Assembly: GCA_950075905.1 (NCBI GenBank)
Contig: CATMVR010000300.1
Coordinates: 1-6,464, forward strand
Length of the DNA stretch: 6,464 nucleotides
DNA from: an uncultured Persicitalea sp.
Lineage (GTDB): Bacteria; Bacteroidota; Bacteroidia; Cytophagales; Spirosomataceae
Reading direction: 5' to 3'
A model generated the notes under the pieces. That model made no database searches, was not told the origin of the DNA, and saw only the letters and a list, made by a program, of their open reading frames with translations. Position 1 is the first letter of the stretch, and each line of letters opens with the position of its first letter. Made by a program: the position numbers and the translations under genes. This document shows positions 1 through 6,166 of the stretch, piece after piece.

Positions 1-226
1 GGCATCACGCTCTTTTCGATGCTCCGGTGCGACCGGTTGATGATGTCCGCCGCATGCCTGATGCCGCCCATGTTCAGTGGGATCGTGCCGTGCAGCTTTT
101 CGATCTTGGTATTGAGCGTGTCTTCGAGAATTTCGATTGCCTGCCGAGAAACAGGCCCCAGCCGCGCGACGCGATGGAGCACAGGCGTGTGCAGGTCTTC
201 AGGCAACGCAGCCAGCGCCGCGGCAC
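1..226 (-). other. FliG-like segment (flagellar motor switch protein, middle region) joined to the MutS-like gene
   Basis: Residues about 376-450 of the frame starting at 1352 match the pattern of the FliG middle domain and the start of its C-terminal domain. ALAALPEDLHTPVLHRVARL resembles the FliG stretch with 'LPEELxxxVxxRIAxL'. Next comes a helix with AIEILEDTLN, where FliG has 'ALxELxEVLN'. Then MGGIRHAADIIN matches the conserved FliG 'MGGVRxAAEIIN', followed by RSIEKSV, where FliG has 'xxxEExV'. FliG is a cytoplasmic ring protein of the flagellar rotor that binds the MS ring, FliM and the stator. Flagella are not expected in a gliding Cytophagales-type bacterium, so this segment probably comes from another, flagellated organism. 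The boundary lies between about 221 and 272 and cannot be fixed more exactly by eye. The assignment rests on remembered family patterns, not on an alignment search. Confidence 0.7.
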
Positions 227-1352
227 GTAGTTCGCCGCGGCGGCGCGGATCATTGCCGCAGACGGTGTCGGCCAGGGCGTTGAGCCAGCTATCGAGCTCG
301 GCGCGGTGGGATTTTTTCCATTTTTCCAGGGCCGCGAGACAGTGCAGGTCAAACAGAAAAGGAATGCCCACAAAAATGATAAAGAAGGGGTGCAGCCGGT
401 AGTCGAGCCGGGCAAACCAGCCGCCCAGGGTACGGATAGCCTCCGGGGCGTTTTTGATGACGTCGGCCCGCTGCTGCCACCATCGCGACCGGTACGGGGC
501 CGCGTTGGCCAGTTGCAACAGGTCGGCGTAGGCCAGCAGAGTTTGACCCAGGGCGGTGGTCCGCGAAGTCAGCGACTGAATGCCGGCGTTGAAGCGTTTC
601 AGGAGTATACCCTGCCACACCAGACTCAGCCAGAAAGGCCAGGCGGGTAGGGGGGTAGTGAGGGCCAGCACGCCAAGTACTACCGTCACCACCGGCCACC
701 ACCGCCAGCGGAGGGATTTTTGCAGATCGGGAGCCATTTCCTCCGTAGCCCAGGCCCGGAGTACCCCCACCTGCTGCGAAGCGTGCTCGTGCAGCAGGGC
801 CGTGGCCTCCCAGGTTTGGCGGCCTTCGGCGTTTTTGTCAAATTCCTGCAAGGCCTCCTGCCGCATCAGTACCTCTTCCAGCGCGGCGGGGCGGCTGAGC
901 CAGAGCGCCAGGCGGCGGCTGCCTTCGTCGGTGCGGGTGCGGTTGAGAAGGCGGTAGAGCGAGTGCTTGCCAAAAATATCCAGATCAATGGCGTAGGAGT
1001 GGAGCGGGTCGAGGTAGGACTCGCCCGTTTCGGGGCGCTGAAACTTGAAATCGAGGCGCCCCAGTTCGTCGCGGTTGATGGTTTGGAGGTTGCGAAAGTA
1101 ATCGCGCTGCCGCCGGGCGGCCTGCTGCCGGCGCATCAGCACCAGAAAAGCCACACCGGCCACCAGGGTCAGCAGGCCCCAGCTGTAACCGCCGTCGGCG
1201 TTCCAGAGCCACACCGACGCTACCACGCCCACAAAGGCTGCGATGCGGGCAATGGCCAGGGTGTTAAAGTGGCTCTGAGCCTTTTTCTCGTTTTCGCCAG
1301 CCAGGCGGAGTTGTTCTTCAAAATAAGCGGTAGGCGACGTGGATGCAGGCAT
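1..1352 (-). CDS. MutS-related membrane protein, N-terminal part, running in frame into a FliG-like segment (partial, probable chimera)
   Basis: The frame is open from ATG 1352 to the left window edge (450 full codons, no stop). It is the only start after the in-frame stop of the upstream exporter, 9 nt away. Residues 1-360 resemble the MutS-related proteins common in Bacteroidota, usually about 600 aa. Two hydrophobic segments lie near residues 31-50 and 57-73. The family's core segment (AIDLDIFGKHSLYRLLNRTR, 121-140) follows, then more hydrophobic stretches around 220-252 and 322-335, and a helical stretch ending LEKWKKSHRAELDSWLNAL (342-360). The family normally continues into a MutS-type ATPase domain with a Walker A motif. 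That is not seen here. From about residue 375 the protein instead resembles FliG. These proteins lack the mismatch-recognition domain of true MutS and their role is not established. Confidence is good for the MutS-like part and low that the whole frame is one natural protein. Confidence 0.75.
   Translation of the reverse strand, partial: MPASTSPTAYFEEQLRLAGENEKKAQSHFNTLAIARIAAFVGVVASVWLWNADGGYSWGLLTLVAGVAFLVLMRRQQAARRQRDYFRNLQTINRDELGRLDFKFQRPETGESYLDPLHSYAIDLDIFGKHSLYRLLNRTRTDEGSRRLALWLSRPAALEEVLMRQEALQEFDKNAEGRQTWEATALLHEHASQQVGVLRAWATEEMAPDLQKSLRWRWWPVVTVVLGVLALTTPLPAWPFWLSLVWQGILLKRFNAGIQSLTSRTTALGQTLLAYADLLQLANAAPYRSRWWQQRADVIKNAPEAIRTLGGWFARLDYRLHPFFIIFVGIPFLFDLHCLAALEKWKKSHRAELDSWLNALADTVCGNDPRRRGELRAAALAALPEDLHTPVLHRVARLGPVSRQAIEILEDTLNTKIEKLHGTIPLNMGGIRHAADIINRSHRSIEKSVM
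216..241. repeat. Short direct repeat CGCCGCGGC (two copies) at the MutS/FliG boundary
   Basis: CGCCGCGGC occurs at 216-224 and again at 233-241, separated by 8 nt, so the copies are offset by 17 nt. The second copy runs into a further GC-only stretch (241-247). It falls where the protein changes from MutS-like to FliG-like. It may be a chance feature of GC-rich coding DNA or may mark the join. Confidence 0.5.
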
Positions 1353-1361
1353 ACAAACAGG

Positions 1362-3185
1362 CTAGTGGGTCTCGGCGGTTTCGAACTGTAATTTAATGAG
1401 GTTGGCGTAGAGCCCCTTTTCAATCAGGGCCAGCTCGTCGTGCGAGCCAGATTCCACAATCTGCCCTTCGCGGATGACGTAGATGGTGTCCACCTTCCGG
1501 ATGGTAGCCAGCCGGTGGGCGATCACGATGGTGGTGCGGTTTTTCATTAGCTCATCCAGTGCCGACTGCACCAGCTGCTCCGACTCAGCATCCAGCGAAC
1601 TGGTAGCTTCGTCCAGAATCAGGATTTTGGGATCTTTCAGAATAGCCCGGGCAATAGCCACGCGCTGCCGCTGCCCGCCCGAAAGTTTTACGCCGCGCTC
1701 GCCGACGAGGGTCTGCAACTTATCAGGAAACGACTCAATAAATTGCAGGGCGTTGGCCTTGCGGGCCGCTTCCCGGATGTCGGCTTCGGTAGCATCGGGC
1801 CGGCCGTACGCAATATTTTCCTGAATGGTACCCCCAAAGAGCATGACCTCCTGCGGTACTATGGCAATCATGTTCCGCAGACTGTTCAGCGGATAGTCCG
1901 ATAGGGTCTTGCCATCAATCCGGATTTGCCCGCGCACAGGATCATAAAAGCGCATCAGGAGCTGCACGATGGTAGACTTGCCCGCGCCACTATACCCGAC
2001 AAGAGCGATTTTCTCGCCCGCGCCTATCTTGAACGAAAGACCTTTCAGGACCTCCACATCTGCCCGCGACGGGTACGAAAACTCCACCTGATCGTAGGTA
2101 ATTTGCCCGATTGCGTTTGCAGGGGCGGGGTCGGGCTCGGCCAGGTTTATTTCCGGCCTTTCGCCCATAATTTCCCCCAGCCGCTCGGAGGCTCCGATGG
2201 TTTTGTTGATTTGGGCATACATATCGCCCAGGCCACCCATGGCCCCACCAATGAAGGTAGTATAGAGCACAAACGTAAAGAGGTCGGCGATACTAAGTTC
2301 CCCGGCCTGCACCAGATTGGCACCGTACCAGATCACCCCCACAATGCCACCGAACAGGGCAAAAATGATGAAAGATACAAAGCCCCCCCGGAAGGTAGCG
2401 GCCTTTAAAGCGTTCTCGACCACGCGTTCGAGGGCGGTTTGGTAGCGTTTCACTTCCAGGCGCTCGTTGGTAAATGCTTTCACCACGTTCACCGATTGCA
2501 GGGTTTCTTCGGCTATCACGTTGGCCGCGGCTAGTTCGTCCTGCGCTTTTTTAGAAAGACGGCGGATGTAGCGCCCAAATACCATGGCTGATACTACCAT
2601 GACCGGAAACGTGGCGAGCATGAAGAGCGTGAGCTTCCAGGAAGTAATGGAAATAAGCGCGATACCTACCACCAGCGTGGCGATTTGCCGAAAAAACTCG
2701 GCGATAGTAAACGATAGTACATCCTGCAGCTGAGTTACGTCGGAGGTAATGCGGCTGGTGAGCTCACCCACGCGCCGCTGCTCCAGAAACGGAATCGGCA
2801 GAGTGATGATCTTGCTGTACACATCGCGGCGCACGTCGGCCATGGCCCACTCGCTGACGCGCGAAAACAGGTAGATGCGCAGGAAAGAAAAGATCGCCTG
2901 AAACACCAGAATCACCACCAGGAAGCTGGTGATTTCATTAATAGTATACGTTGATTTTCCCTCGATCACTTCAATGATACTGCCCACCAGCTTGGGAAAA
3001 GCCAGCGAGGTACCCGTGGAAAGAATCAGAAAGATAAAGCCCACGATAAAGTAGCCTTTATAAGGAAGGGTATATCGGAATATCTGCAGGGTCTTTTTCA
3101 GTCCGCTCCAGCTGATTTTTTTGGGGGCACCCATTGCGCTTTCTTCGCTGTCGTCGTTGGTTCTACCAAATCTACGTTTTGCCAT
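1362..3185 (-). CDS. ABC exporter, fused permease and ATP-binding protein (MsbA/BmrA-like)
   Basis: This is a 607-aa half-transporter with one membrane domain and one nucleotide-binding domain; a homodimer would make a full exporter. The membrane domain (about 35-330) has six hydrophobic segments, near 45-63, 86-107, 158-178, 182-203, 268-288 and 300-318. The ATPase domain (about 362-600) is complete: A-loop aromatic Y371, Walker A GYSGAGKST (397-405), Q-loop Q445, signature LSGGQ (501-505), Walker B ILILDE with catalytic E526, D-loop SSLD (529-532) and switch H557 in IVIAHRLAT. All catalytic residues are present, as expected for a symmetrical homodimer rather than a degenerate heterodimer partner. 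The family exports lipids, drugs or peptides from the inner membrane; the substrate here cannot be read from sequence. The start at 3185 lies 33 nt after gldB; a second in-frame ATG at 3134 (residue 18) is possible. It is probably cotranscribed with gldB and the MutS-related gene. Confidence 0.93.
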   Translation of the reverse strand: MAKRRFGRTNDDSEESAMGAPKKISWSGLKKTLQIFRYTLPYKGYFIVGFIFLILSTGTSLAFPKLVGSIIEVIEGKSTYTINEITSFLVVILVFQAIFSFLRIYLFSRVSEWAMADVRRDVYSKIITLPIPFLEQRRVGELTSRITSDVTQLQDVLSFTIAEFFRQIATLVVGIALISITSWKLTLFMLATFPVMVVSAMVFGRYIRRLSKKAQDELAAANVIAEETLQSVNVVKAFTNERLEVKRYQTALERVVENALKAATFRGGFVSFIIFALFGGIVGVIWYGANLVQAGELSIADLFTFVLYTTFIGGAMGGLGDMYAQINKTIGASERLGEIMGERPEINLAEPDPAPANAIGQITYDQVEFSYPSRADVEVLKGLSFKIGAGEKIALVGYSGAGKSTIVQLLMRFYDPVRGQIRIDGKTLSDYPLNSLRNMIAIVPQEVMLFGGTIQENIAYGRPDATEADIREAARKANALQFIESFPDKLQTLVGERGVKLSGGQRQRVAIARAILKDPKILILDEATSSLDAESEQLVQSALDELMKNRTTIVIAHRLATIRKVDTIYVIREGQIVESGSHDELALIEKGLYANLIKLQFETAETH

Positions 3186-3218
3186 GTTGTATTATTCTGC
3201 TTTTTATGCTTTAAAGAA

Positions 3219-4220
3219 TCAGTCATCAATTTGCCCCTTGTAGCCCGACTGCTCAAAAATCTGCCGGGCGTTGGGGTTGCGCATGAGTTCGGGAAGGGTT
3301 ACTTCGGGGTTTTCGGTCATGTAGCGGTTTACGATGCGCCAGCCCAGCCAGCGGCCGATGCCACCGGGTACGTCCGGGCCGATTTCGGGCGTAAAGGGCC
3401 GCTCACCAACATATTTTTGTTTGGTAAGGTCCGTATTCTCGTACAGAAGCCGGTTTTCTACCACAAAAGCCCAGATCTGCGTCTGACTGTTATACGTGCG
3501 GCGGAGGTCCTGTTCTGAAAAACCCAGAATCAGGCTATCGGGAGTTTCGGGCGCGCAATGTTTCACAAACTCGAACGCCTTCCCGTAGCCGATCATGTCG
3601 GCCAGTAGGGTATTATCCTGCGGGTCCATGCGGTTGTACTTGTCAGACAAGAAGAACAATATCGACGACACCAGGTACTCTTTCTGGTAGCGCCGCAGCT
3701 GGTAGTCATACACATTGGGACGGTAGGTGGCCTGCGGGCCGACAAAATAATCCAGTCCTATGATAATAAGGCTATCTGACACATAGAGGTCGCTGCCCAT
3801 AAAGCCCGTGACGATCGTGGCCACCTTAGGCACCTTGAAATCAGGGTAGTAGTACTTGATATGCCGGAAGGCGTCTTCCAGGGGTTCTTCCAGAACCTTT
3901 TTTCTATCACTAAACAAAGAATCTACCTCCTTACTGAATCCCTGAAGGGCATTGTTGCGTATATGTTCATAAAGCAAGGGGGCGAGGGCAGCGCCGCTTT
4001 GTGCTACATCCGGAAAATATACCTTTCCTAGATAAGGGTGTTTTTGCAGAAATTGTTGCACATCTTCCAGGCTTTGGCAGGCAAAGAGCGGCTCTTCGAG
4101 CGAGACAATGTCAAGCTCTACCTGAATACCGCTTAGATCGGGAGACTCATCGGAAAAAAAATCGCAGCCTGTCAGGGCAAAGGTCAGGCTTAGAAAAAAG
4201 AAGATACGTTGAAGGTACAT
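3219..4220 (-). CDS. gldB: Gliding motility lipoprotein GldB
   Basis: This is a 333-aa predicted lipoprotein. The start at 4220 gives a textbook type II signal peptide: R5, a hydrophobic core (6-16) and lipobox LTGC with lipidated Cys19, followed by an acidic stretch (DFFSDESPD). The frame is open 32 codons further upstream to 4316, but that start would bury the signal peptide and overlap the divergent gene's leader. The mature protein has the GldB pattern of an N-terminal segment on the 'Y-F-P-D' theme (KVYFPDV), a central YYPDFKVPKV region, and a C-terminal GIGRWLGWRIVNRYM followed by NPEVTLPELM. GldB is required for gliding in Flavobacterium and is thought to act at the cell envelope with other Gld proteins. 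The family is distantly related to zinc-peptidase-like proteins, but no HExxH motif is visible here, so catalysis is unlikely. No gldC homologue lies directly downstream; an ABC exporter follows instead. Confidence 0.88.
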   Translation of the reverse strand: MYLQRIFFFLSLTFALTGCDFFSDESPDLSGIQVELDIVSLEEPLFACQSLEDVQQFLQKHPYLGKVYFPDVAQSGAALAPLLYEHIRNNALQGFSKEVDSLFSDRKKVLEEPLEDAFRHIKYYYPDFKVPKVATIVTGFMGSDLYVSDSLIIIGLDYFVGPQATYRPNVYDYQLRRYQKEYLVSSILFFLSDKYNRMDPQDNTLLADMIGYGKAFEFVKHCAPETPDSLILGFSEQDLRRTYNSQTQIWAFVVENRLLYENTDLTKQKYVGERPFTPEIGPDVPGGIGRWLGWRIVNRYMTENPEVTLPELMRNPNARQIFEQSGYKGQIDD

Positions 4221-4255
4221 TCGCTCAGTTTCGGGAGACACGTTAATCAAACACG

Positions 4256-4263
4256 CAAAAGTA
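4256..4263 (-). promoter_or_regulatory. Candidate -7 element for gldB (TACTTTTG)
   Basis: On the minus strand the sequence reads TACTTTTG, an exact fit to the Bacteroidota -7 consensus TAnnTTTG. It lies 35 nt before the gldB ATG at 4220, which would give a leader of about 25-30 nt. No clear TTG is found at the usual -33 distance, so the call rests on one element and its position. The rest of the divergent intergenic stretch (4221-4359) shows no other feature I can support, and no plus-strand match to TAnnTTTG was seen for the SDR gene. Confidence 0.45.
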
Positions 4264-4359
4264 GCTAAAAAGTTGCAGTCTGAGGGTTTCATTAGGAGTT
4301 TGTCGGAGGATAGCATAGCTTACAAAGCAGATGTATTTAAACAGGTTACAGAAGGCTTC

Positions 4360-5211
4360 ATGCAGAACGAATCAGACAAAAGTGTTAGTATCATTGGGTG
4401 TGGATGGCTAGGGCTACCCTTAGCAAAGTATTTATTGGCCGGGAGGTGTACTACTGTCAAAGGTAGTACAACCTCTCCCGATAAGCTGGAAATACTTCGA
4501 AAAGCCGGGATTGAGGCGTATGTGGTGAGCCTCGGCCCTGAACCACAGGGAGATGGATGGTTGGAGTTGCTGGAGGTGGATTCCCTGATTGTGGACATTC
4601 CTCCCCGCTCGTCAAGGCAGGGAGAGGAGTTTCATCCTCAACAGATTGGCTTCCTTGTTGAATTGATAAAAAAATCGCCGGTTCAGCAGATTATTTACGT
4701 GAGCTCTACGTCTGTGTATCCTGAACTGAACCGGGTAGTAGAAGAAAAGGATGTATTTGAAAGGAGTCAGTCGGCGGCACCCCAGCTGGTAGAAGCCGAA
4801 ATGACATTGATGAGCCTGCGGGAAATGGGTAAGAACGTGACGGTACTGCGCTGTGGAGGCCTGATGGGCTACGATCGGATACCAGGAAAATATGTACGCG
4901 GAAAAAAGGGTATAACTACGGGCAATACGCCGGTTAATTACATCCATAGAGACGACGCCGTAGCCTCAATCGGAGCTTTGCTGCGCACCGGAGTACCTAA
5001 CGAAACCTTCAACTGCGTGGCCCCCGAACACCCAACGCGCCGGGCGGTGTACGAGGCCTCCTGCCGGCAGTTTGGCTGGGAGGAACCCACCTTCGCCGAG
5101 CCGGAGCAGGAAGAATTTTATAAAGTGGTGTCTTCAGAGAAACTGGCGACCTCTCTGGGCTACACCTTTATATATAAAGATCCTCTGTCCTTTTATTACC
5201 AGCCTGACTAA
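4360..5211 (+). CDS. Atypical SDR-family NAD(P)-binding protein (YeeZ-like)
   Basis: A 283-aa protein with an N-terminal Rossmann fold: strand VSIIGCGWLG with GxGxxG at 13-18, and KGSTTSPDKL near 34-43, where the cofactor's ribose or phosphate would sit. Further family features are VDIPPR (78-83), YVSSTSVYP (113-121) and VNYIHRDDAV (192-201), the last typical of extended SDR/epimerase-like proteins. The SDR catalytic Tyr-x-x-x-Lys is not present. Where it is expected, the sequence reads PQLVEAEMTL (141-150), as in atypical SDR proteins of unknown function that bind nucleotide but may not perform the classical reaction. I chose ATG 4360 because the protein then begins just before the first beta strand, with a weak purine-rich AGAAGG at 4350-4355; an in-frame ATG at 4273 would add 29 residues with no family likeness. 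It is divergent from gldB. Substrate and pathway are unknown. Confidence 0.85.
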   Translation: MQNESDKSVSIIGCGWLGLPLAKYLLAGRCTTVKGSTTSPDKLEILRKAGIEAYVVSLGPEPQGDGWLELLEVDSLIVDIPPRSSRQGEEFHPQQIGFLVELIKKSPVQQIIYVSSTSVYPELNRVVEEKDVFERSQSAAPQLVEAEMTLMSLREMGKNVTVLRCGGLMGYDRIPGKYVRGKKGITTGNTPVNYIHRDDAVASIGALLRTGVPNETFNCVAPEHPTRRAVYEASCRQFGWEEPTFAEPEQEEFYKVVSSEKLATSLGYTFIYKDPLSFYYQPD

Positions 5212-5252
5212 TGTCCTTGGTTGTTTGGGAATAGTTTTTATGTAAGTACTAG

Positions 5253-5266
5253 TGTTTGTTTAACAT
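5253..5266 (+). repeat. Motif TGTTTGTTTAACAT, copy 1
   Basis: The 14-nt sequence TGTTTGTTTAACAT is repeated exactly at 5437-5450. This copy lies 248 nt upstream of the sigma factor start and 42 nt after the SDR stop. It is a candidate protein-binding site, inferred from repetition only. Confidence 0.45.
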
Positions 5267-5392
5267 AGATAAAACAAAGGTAAGCGGAAATTGTAGGGCA
5301 GGTATCCTCTTAGCTAGCTCAAAATGTCTTTTATGTAGTAAAAACAGCATTTCAGAGGCTTTTAAATCAAGAAATATCGCTAGATACTGACG

Positions 5393-5406
5393 TGTCTGTT
5401 TAACTT
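5393..5406 (+). repeat. Motif TGTCTGTTTAACTT, near copy 2
   Basis: This matches TGTTTGTTTAACAT at 12 of 14 positions and keeps the core CTGTTTAAC/TTGTTTAAC. Its start is 44 nt upstream of the exact copy at 5437, about four helical turns, so both could face the same side of the DNA. It abuts the T7A7 palindrome at 5404-5419. Confidence 0.4.
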
Positions 5407-5419
5407 TTTTTAAAAAAAG
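5404..5419. repeat. Perfect A/T palindrome CTTTTTTTAAAAAAAG
   Basis: A 16-nt perfect palindrome of seven T and seven A flanked by C and G. It sits between the two promoter-proximal copies of the TGTTTGTTTAAC motif and 37 nt upstream of the proposed -7 element. It could be an UP-like A/T tract or simply rigid DNA that keeps nucleosome-like proteins off. As a terminator it is unconvincing because the stem has a single G-C pair. Confidence 0.5.
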
Positions 5420-5431
5420 ATTAAAATTTAC

Positions 5432-5463
5432 TTGGATGTTTGTTTAACATTTACGTACTTTGG
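5432..5463 (+). promoter_or_regulatory. Candidate promoter of the sigma factor gene
   Basis: A TTG at 5432-5434 and TACTTTGG at 5456-5463 are spaced 21 nt apart, as between the -33 and -7 elements of Bacteroidota housekeeping promoters. The -7 element departs from TAnnTTTG by one missing spacer base (TA-C-TTTG). Transcription would begin near 5470, leaving a leader of about 30 nt before ATG 5501. The spacer contains the exact motif copy 5437-5450. Confidence 0.4.
5437..5450 (+). promoter_or_regulatory. Motif TGTTTGTTTAACAT, copy 3, possible operator in the promoter spacer
   Basis: Identical over 14 nt to copy 1 at 5253-5266. It lies between the proposed -33 and -7 elements of the sigma factor promoter, where MerR-family regulators typically bind. 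CarH/LitR-type MerR proteins control carotenoid genes in other bacteria, but no regulator gene is in the window and the link is inferred. Confidence 0.45.
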
Positions 5464-5500
5464 TTCAACAAAAAGATAATCAACAAACCTACTGCTTCCT

Positions 5501-6013
5501 ATGACAGCCCTTGAATTCACATACAACATACATCAGGTCTCGAAGGCATTGAAACCATTTGCTATGCGATTGACCCGTGATTCTGAAGATGCCAACGATT
5601 TGCTGCAGGATACCATGTTGAAAGCTTTCACAAACCGTGAGAAGTATACCGACGGCACCAATCTCAAAGCATGGTTGTATACGATCATGAAGAATACGTT
5701 CATTACCAATTATCAGCGGATGATTCGTAAGAACACGTTCATCGACGCCACAGACAATCTGCACTATATAAATTCGTCGGAGAGTACTACCTATAATGAT
5801 GCTTACTCGTCTTTCACCATGGACGATATTACAAAGGCGATCGAGTCGCTGGATGATGCCTATAAAGTACCTTTTATGATGCACTTCCGGGGCTTCAAGT
5901 ACCACGAGATCGCCGCCAAACTAGACATTCCCATTGGAACGGTAAAGAACCGCATTCACATAGCCCGTAAAGAACTTAAGCACATGCTGCAGGTATACTC
6001 GCATCTGGATTAA
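5501..6013 (+). CDS. ECF-type RNA polymerase sigma factor (sigma-70 family) next to crtI
   Basis: A 170-aa protein with only the sigma2 and sigma4 regions, as in the ECF group. Sigma2 spans about 15-75: the region 2.2 core DANDLLQDT (30-38) binds the RNA polymerase beta' clamp, and NLKAWLYTIMKNTFITNYQR (54-73) covers regions 2.3-2.4, which melt and read the -10 element. A polar linker (about 78-105) follows, then sigma4 (about 108-162) with the -35-reading helix-turn-helix YHEIAAKLDIPIGTVKNRIH. Length is normal and there is no stop or frameshift. The ATG at 5501 follows the proposed promoter by about 30 nt. No anti-sigma gene is adjacent: the next gene is crtI, 153 nt downstream beyond a terminator. 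Sigma factors beside carotenoid genes are known in this phylum and suggest light- or stress-dependent control. Neither the target promoters nor the signal can be shown from this sequence. Confidence 0.92.
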   Translation: MTALEFTYNIHQVSKALKPFAMRLTRDSEDANDLLQDTMLKAFTNREKYTDGTNLKAWLYTIMKNTFITNYQRMIRKNTFIDATDNLHYINSSESTTYNDAYSSFTMDDITKAIESLDDAYKVPFMMHFRGFKYHEIAAKLDIPIGTVKNRIHIARKELKHMLQVYSHLD

Positions 6014-6064
6014 GATTGATTTTGTGGCTAATACAACGATTTTGGTTAAAAAGAGGAAGGTTAT

Positions 6065-6098
6065 AAAAAGTTAGACGGGTTTTCTGTCTGACTTTTTT
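6065..6098 (+). terminator. Intrinsic terminator after the sigma factor gene
   Basis: AAAAAGTTAGAC (6065-6076) can pair with GTCTGACTTTTT (6086-6097) over 12 positions, with one G-U wobble. The loop is the 9-nt GGGTTTTCT, and a run of six T (6093-6098) forms the tail. It lies 52 nt after the sigma factor stop. The A and T flanks allow function on the minus strand too, but no minus-strand gene nearby needs it. It implies that crtI has its own promoter or is reached only by read-through. Confidence 0.85.
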
Positions 6099-6107
6099 GT
6101 TTAATAT
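6094..6107 (+). repeat. Degenerate copy 4 of the motif, upstream of crtI (TTTTTGTTTAATAT)
   Basis: Matches TGTTTGTTTAACAT at 12 of 14 positions and lies 59 nt before the crtI start. Part of the match comes from the terminator's T run, so it may be chance. The rest of the sigma-crtI gap (6108-6166) has a GTACGTAC palindrome at 6130-6137 but no clear TAnnTTTG element. Confidence 0.3.
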
Positions 6108-6166
6108 CGCCCTGAGTTAGTTTTTAGTAGTACGTACGGTATTCGATTTAGTTTATTGACCAATAT

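Noticed and set aside
1926..2408. Plus-strand open frame of 160 codons inside the ABC exporter gene
   Set aside because: It lies antisense to an intact ABC exporter with all motifs, and its product shows no domain.
4221..4316. Upstream extension of gldB to an ATG at 4316 (32 more residues)
   Set aside because: It would place the type II signal peptide in the interior of the protein and overlap the leader of the divergent SDR gene. The start at 4220 gives a standard lipoprotein signal.
4336..4345. Minus-strand CTGTTTAAAT resembling the TTGTTTAAC motif near the SDR start
   Set aside because: Only a partial match and not linked to the carotenoid genes; AT-rich DNA gives such matches by chance.
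4273..4359. Upstream extension of the SDR gene to an ATG at 4273
   Set aside because: The added 29 residues precede the Rossmann fold and look like no family element; ATG 4360 fits the family start.
5275..5282. Minus-strand TACCTTTG, matching TAnnTTTG, pointing back into the SDR gene
   Set aside because: No TTG at the -33 distance and no minus-strand gene downstream; probably a chance match.
5489..5905. Long minus-strand open frame opposite the sigma factor gene
   Set aside because: It is a shadow of the sigma factor gene, has no recognisable family and would be fully antisense to a well-supported gene.
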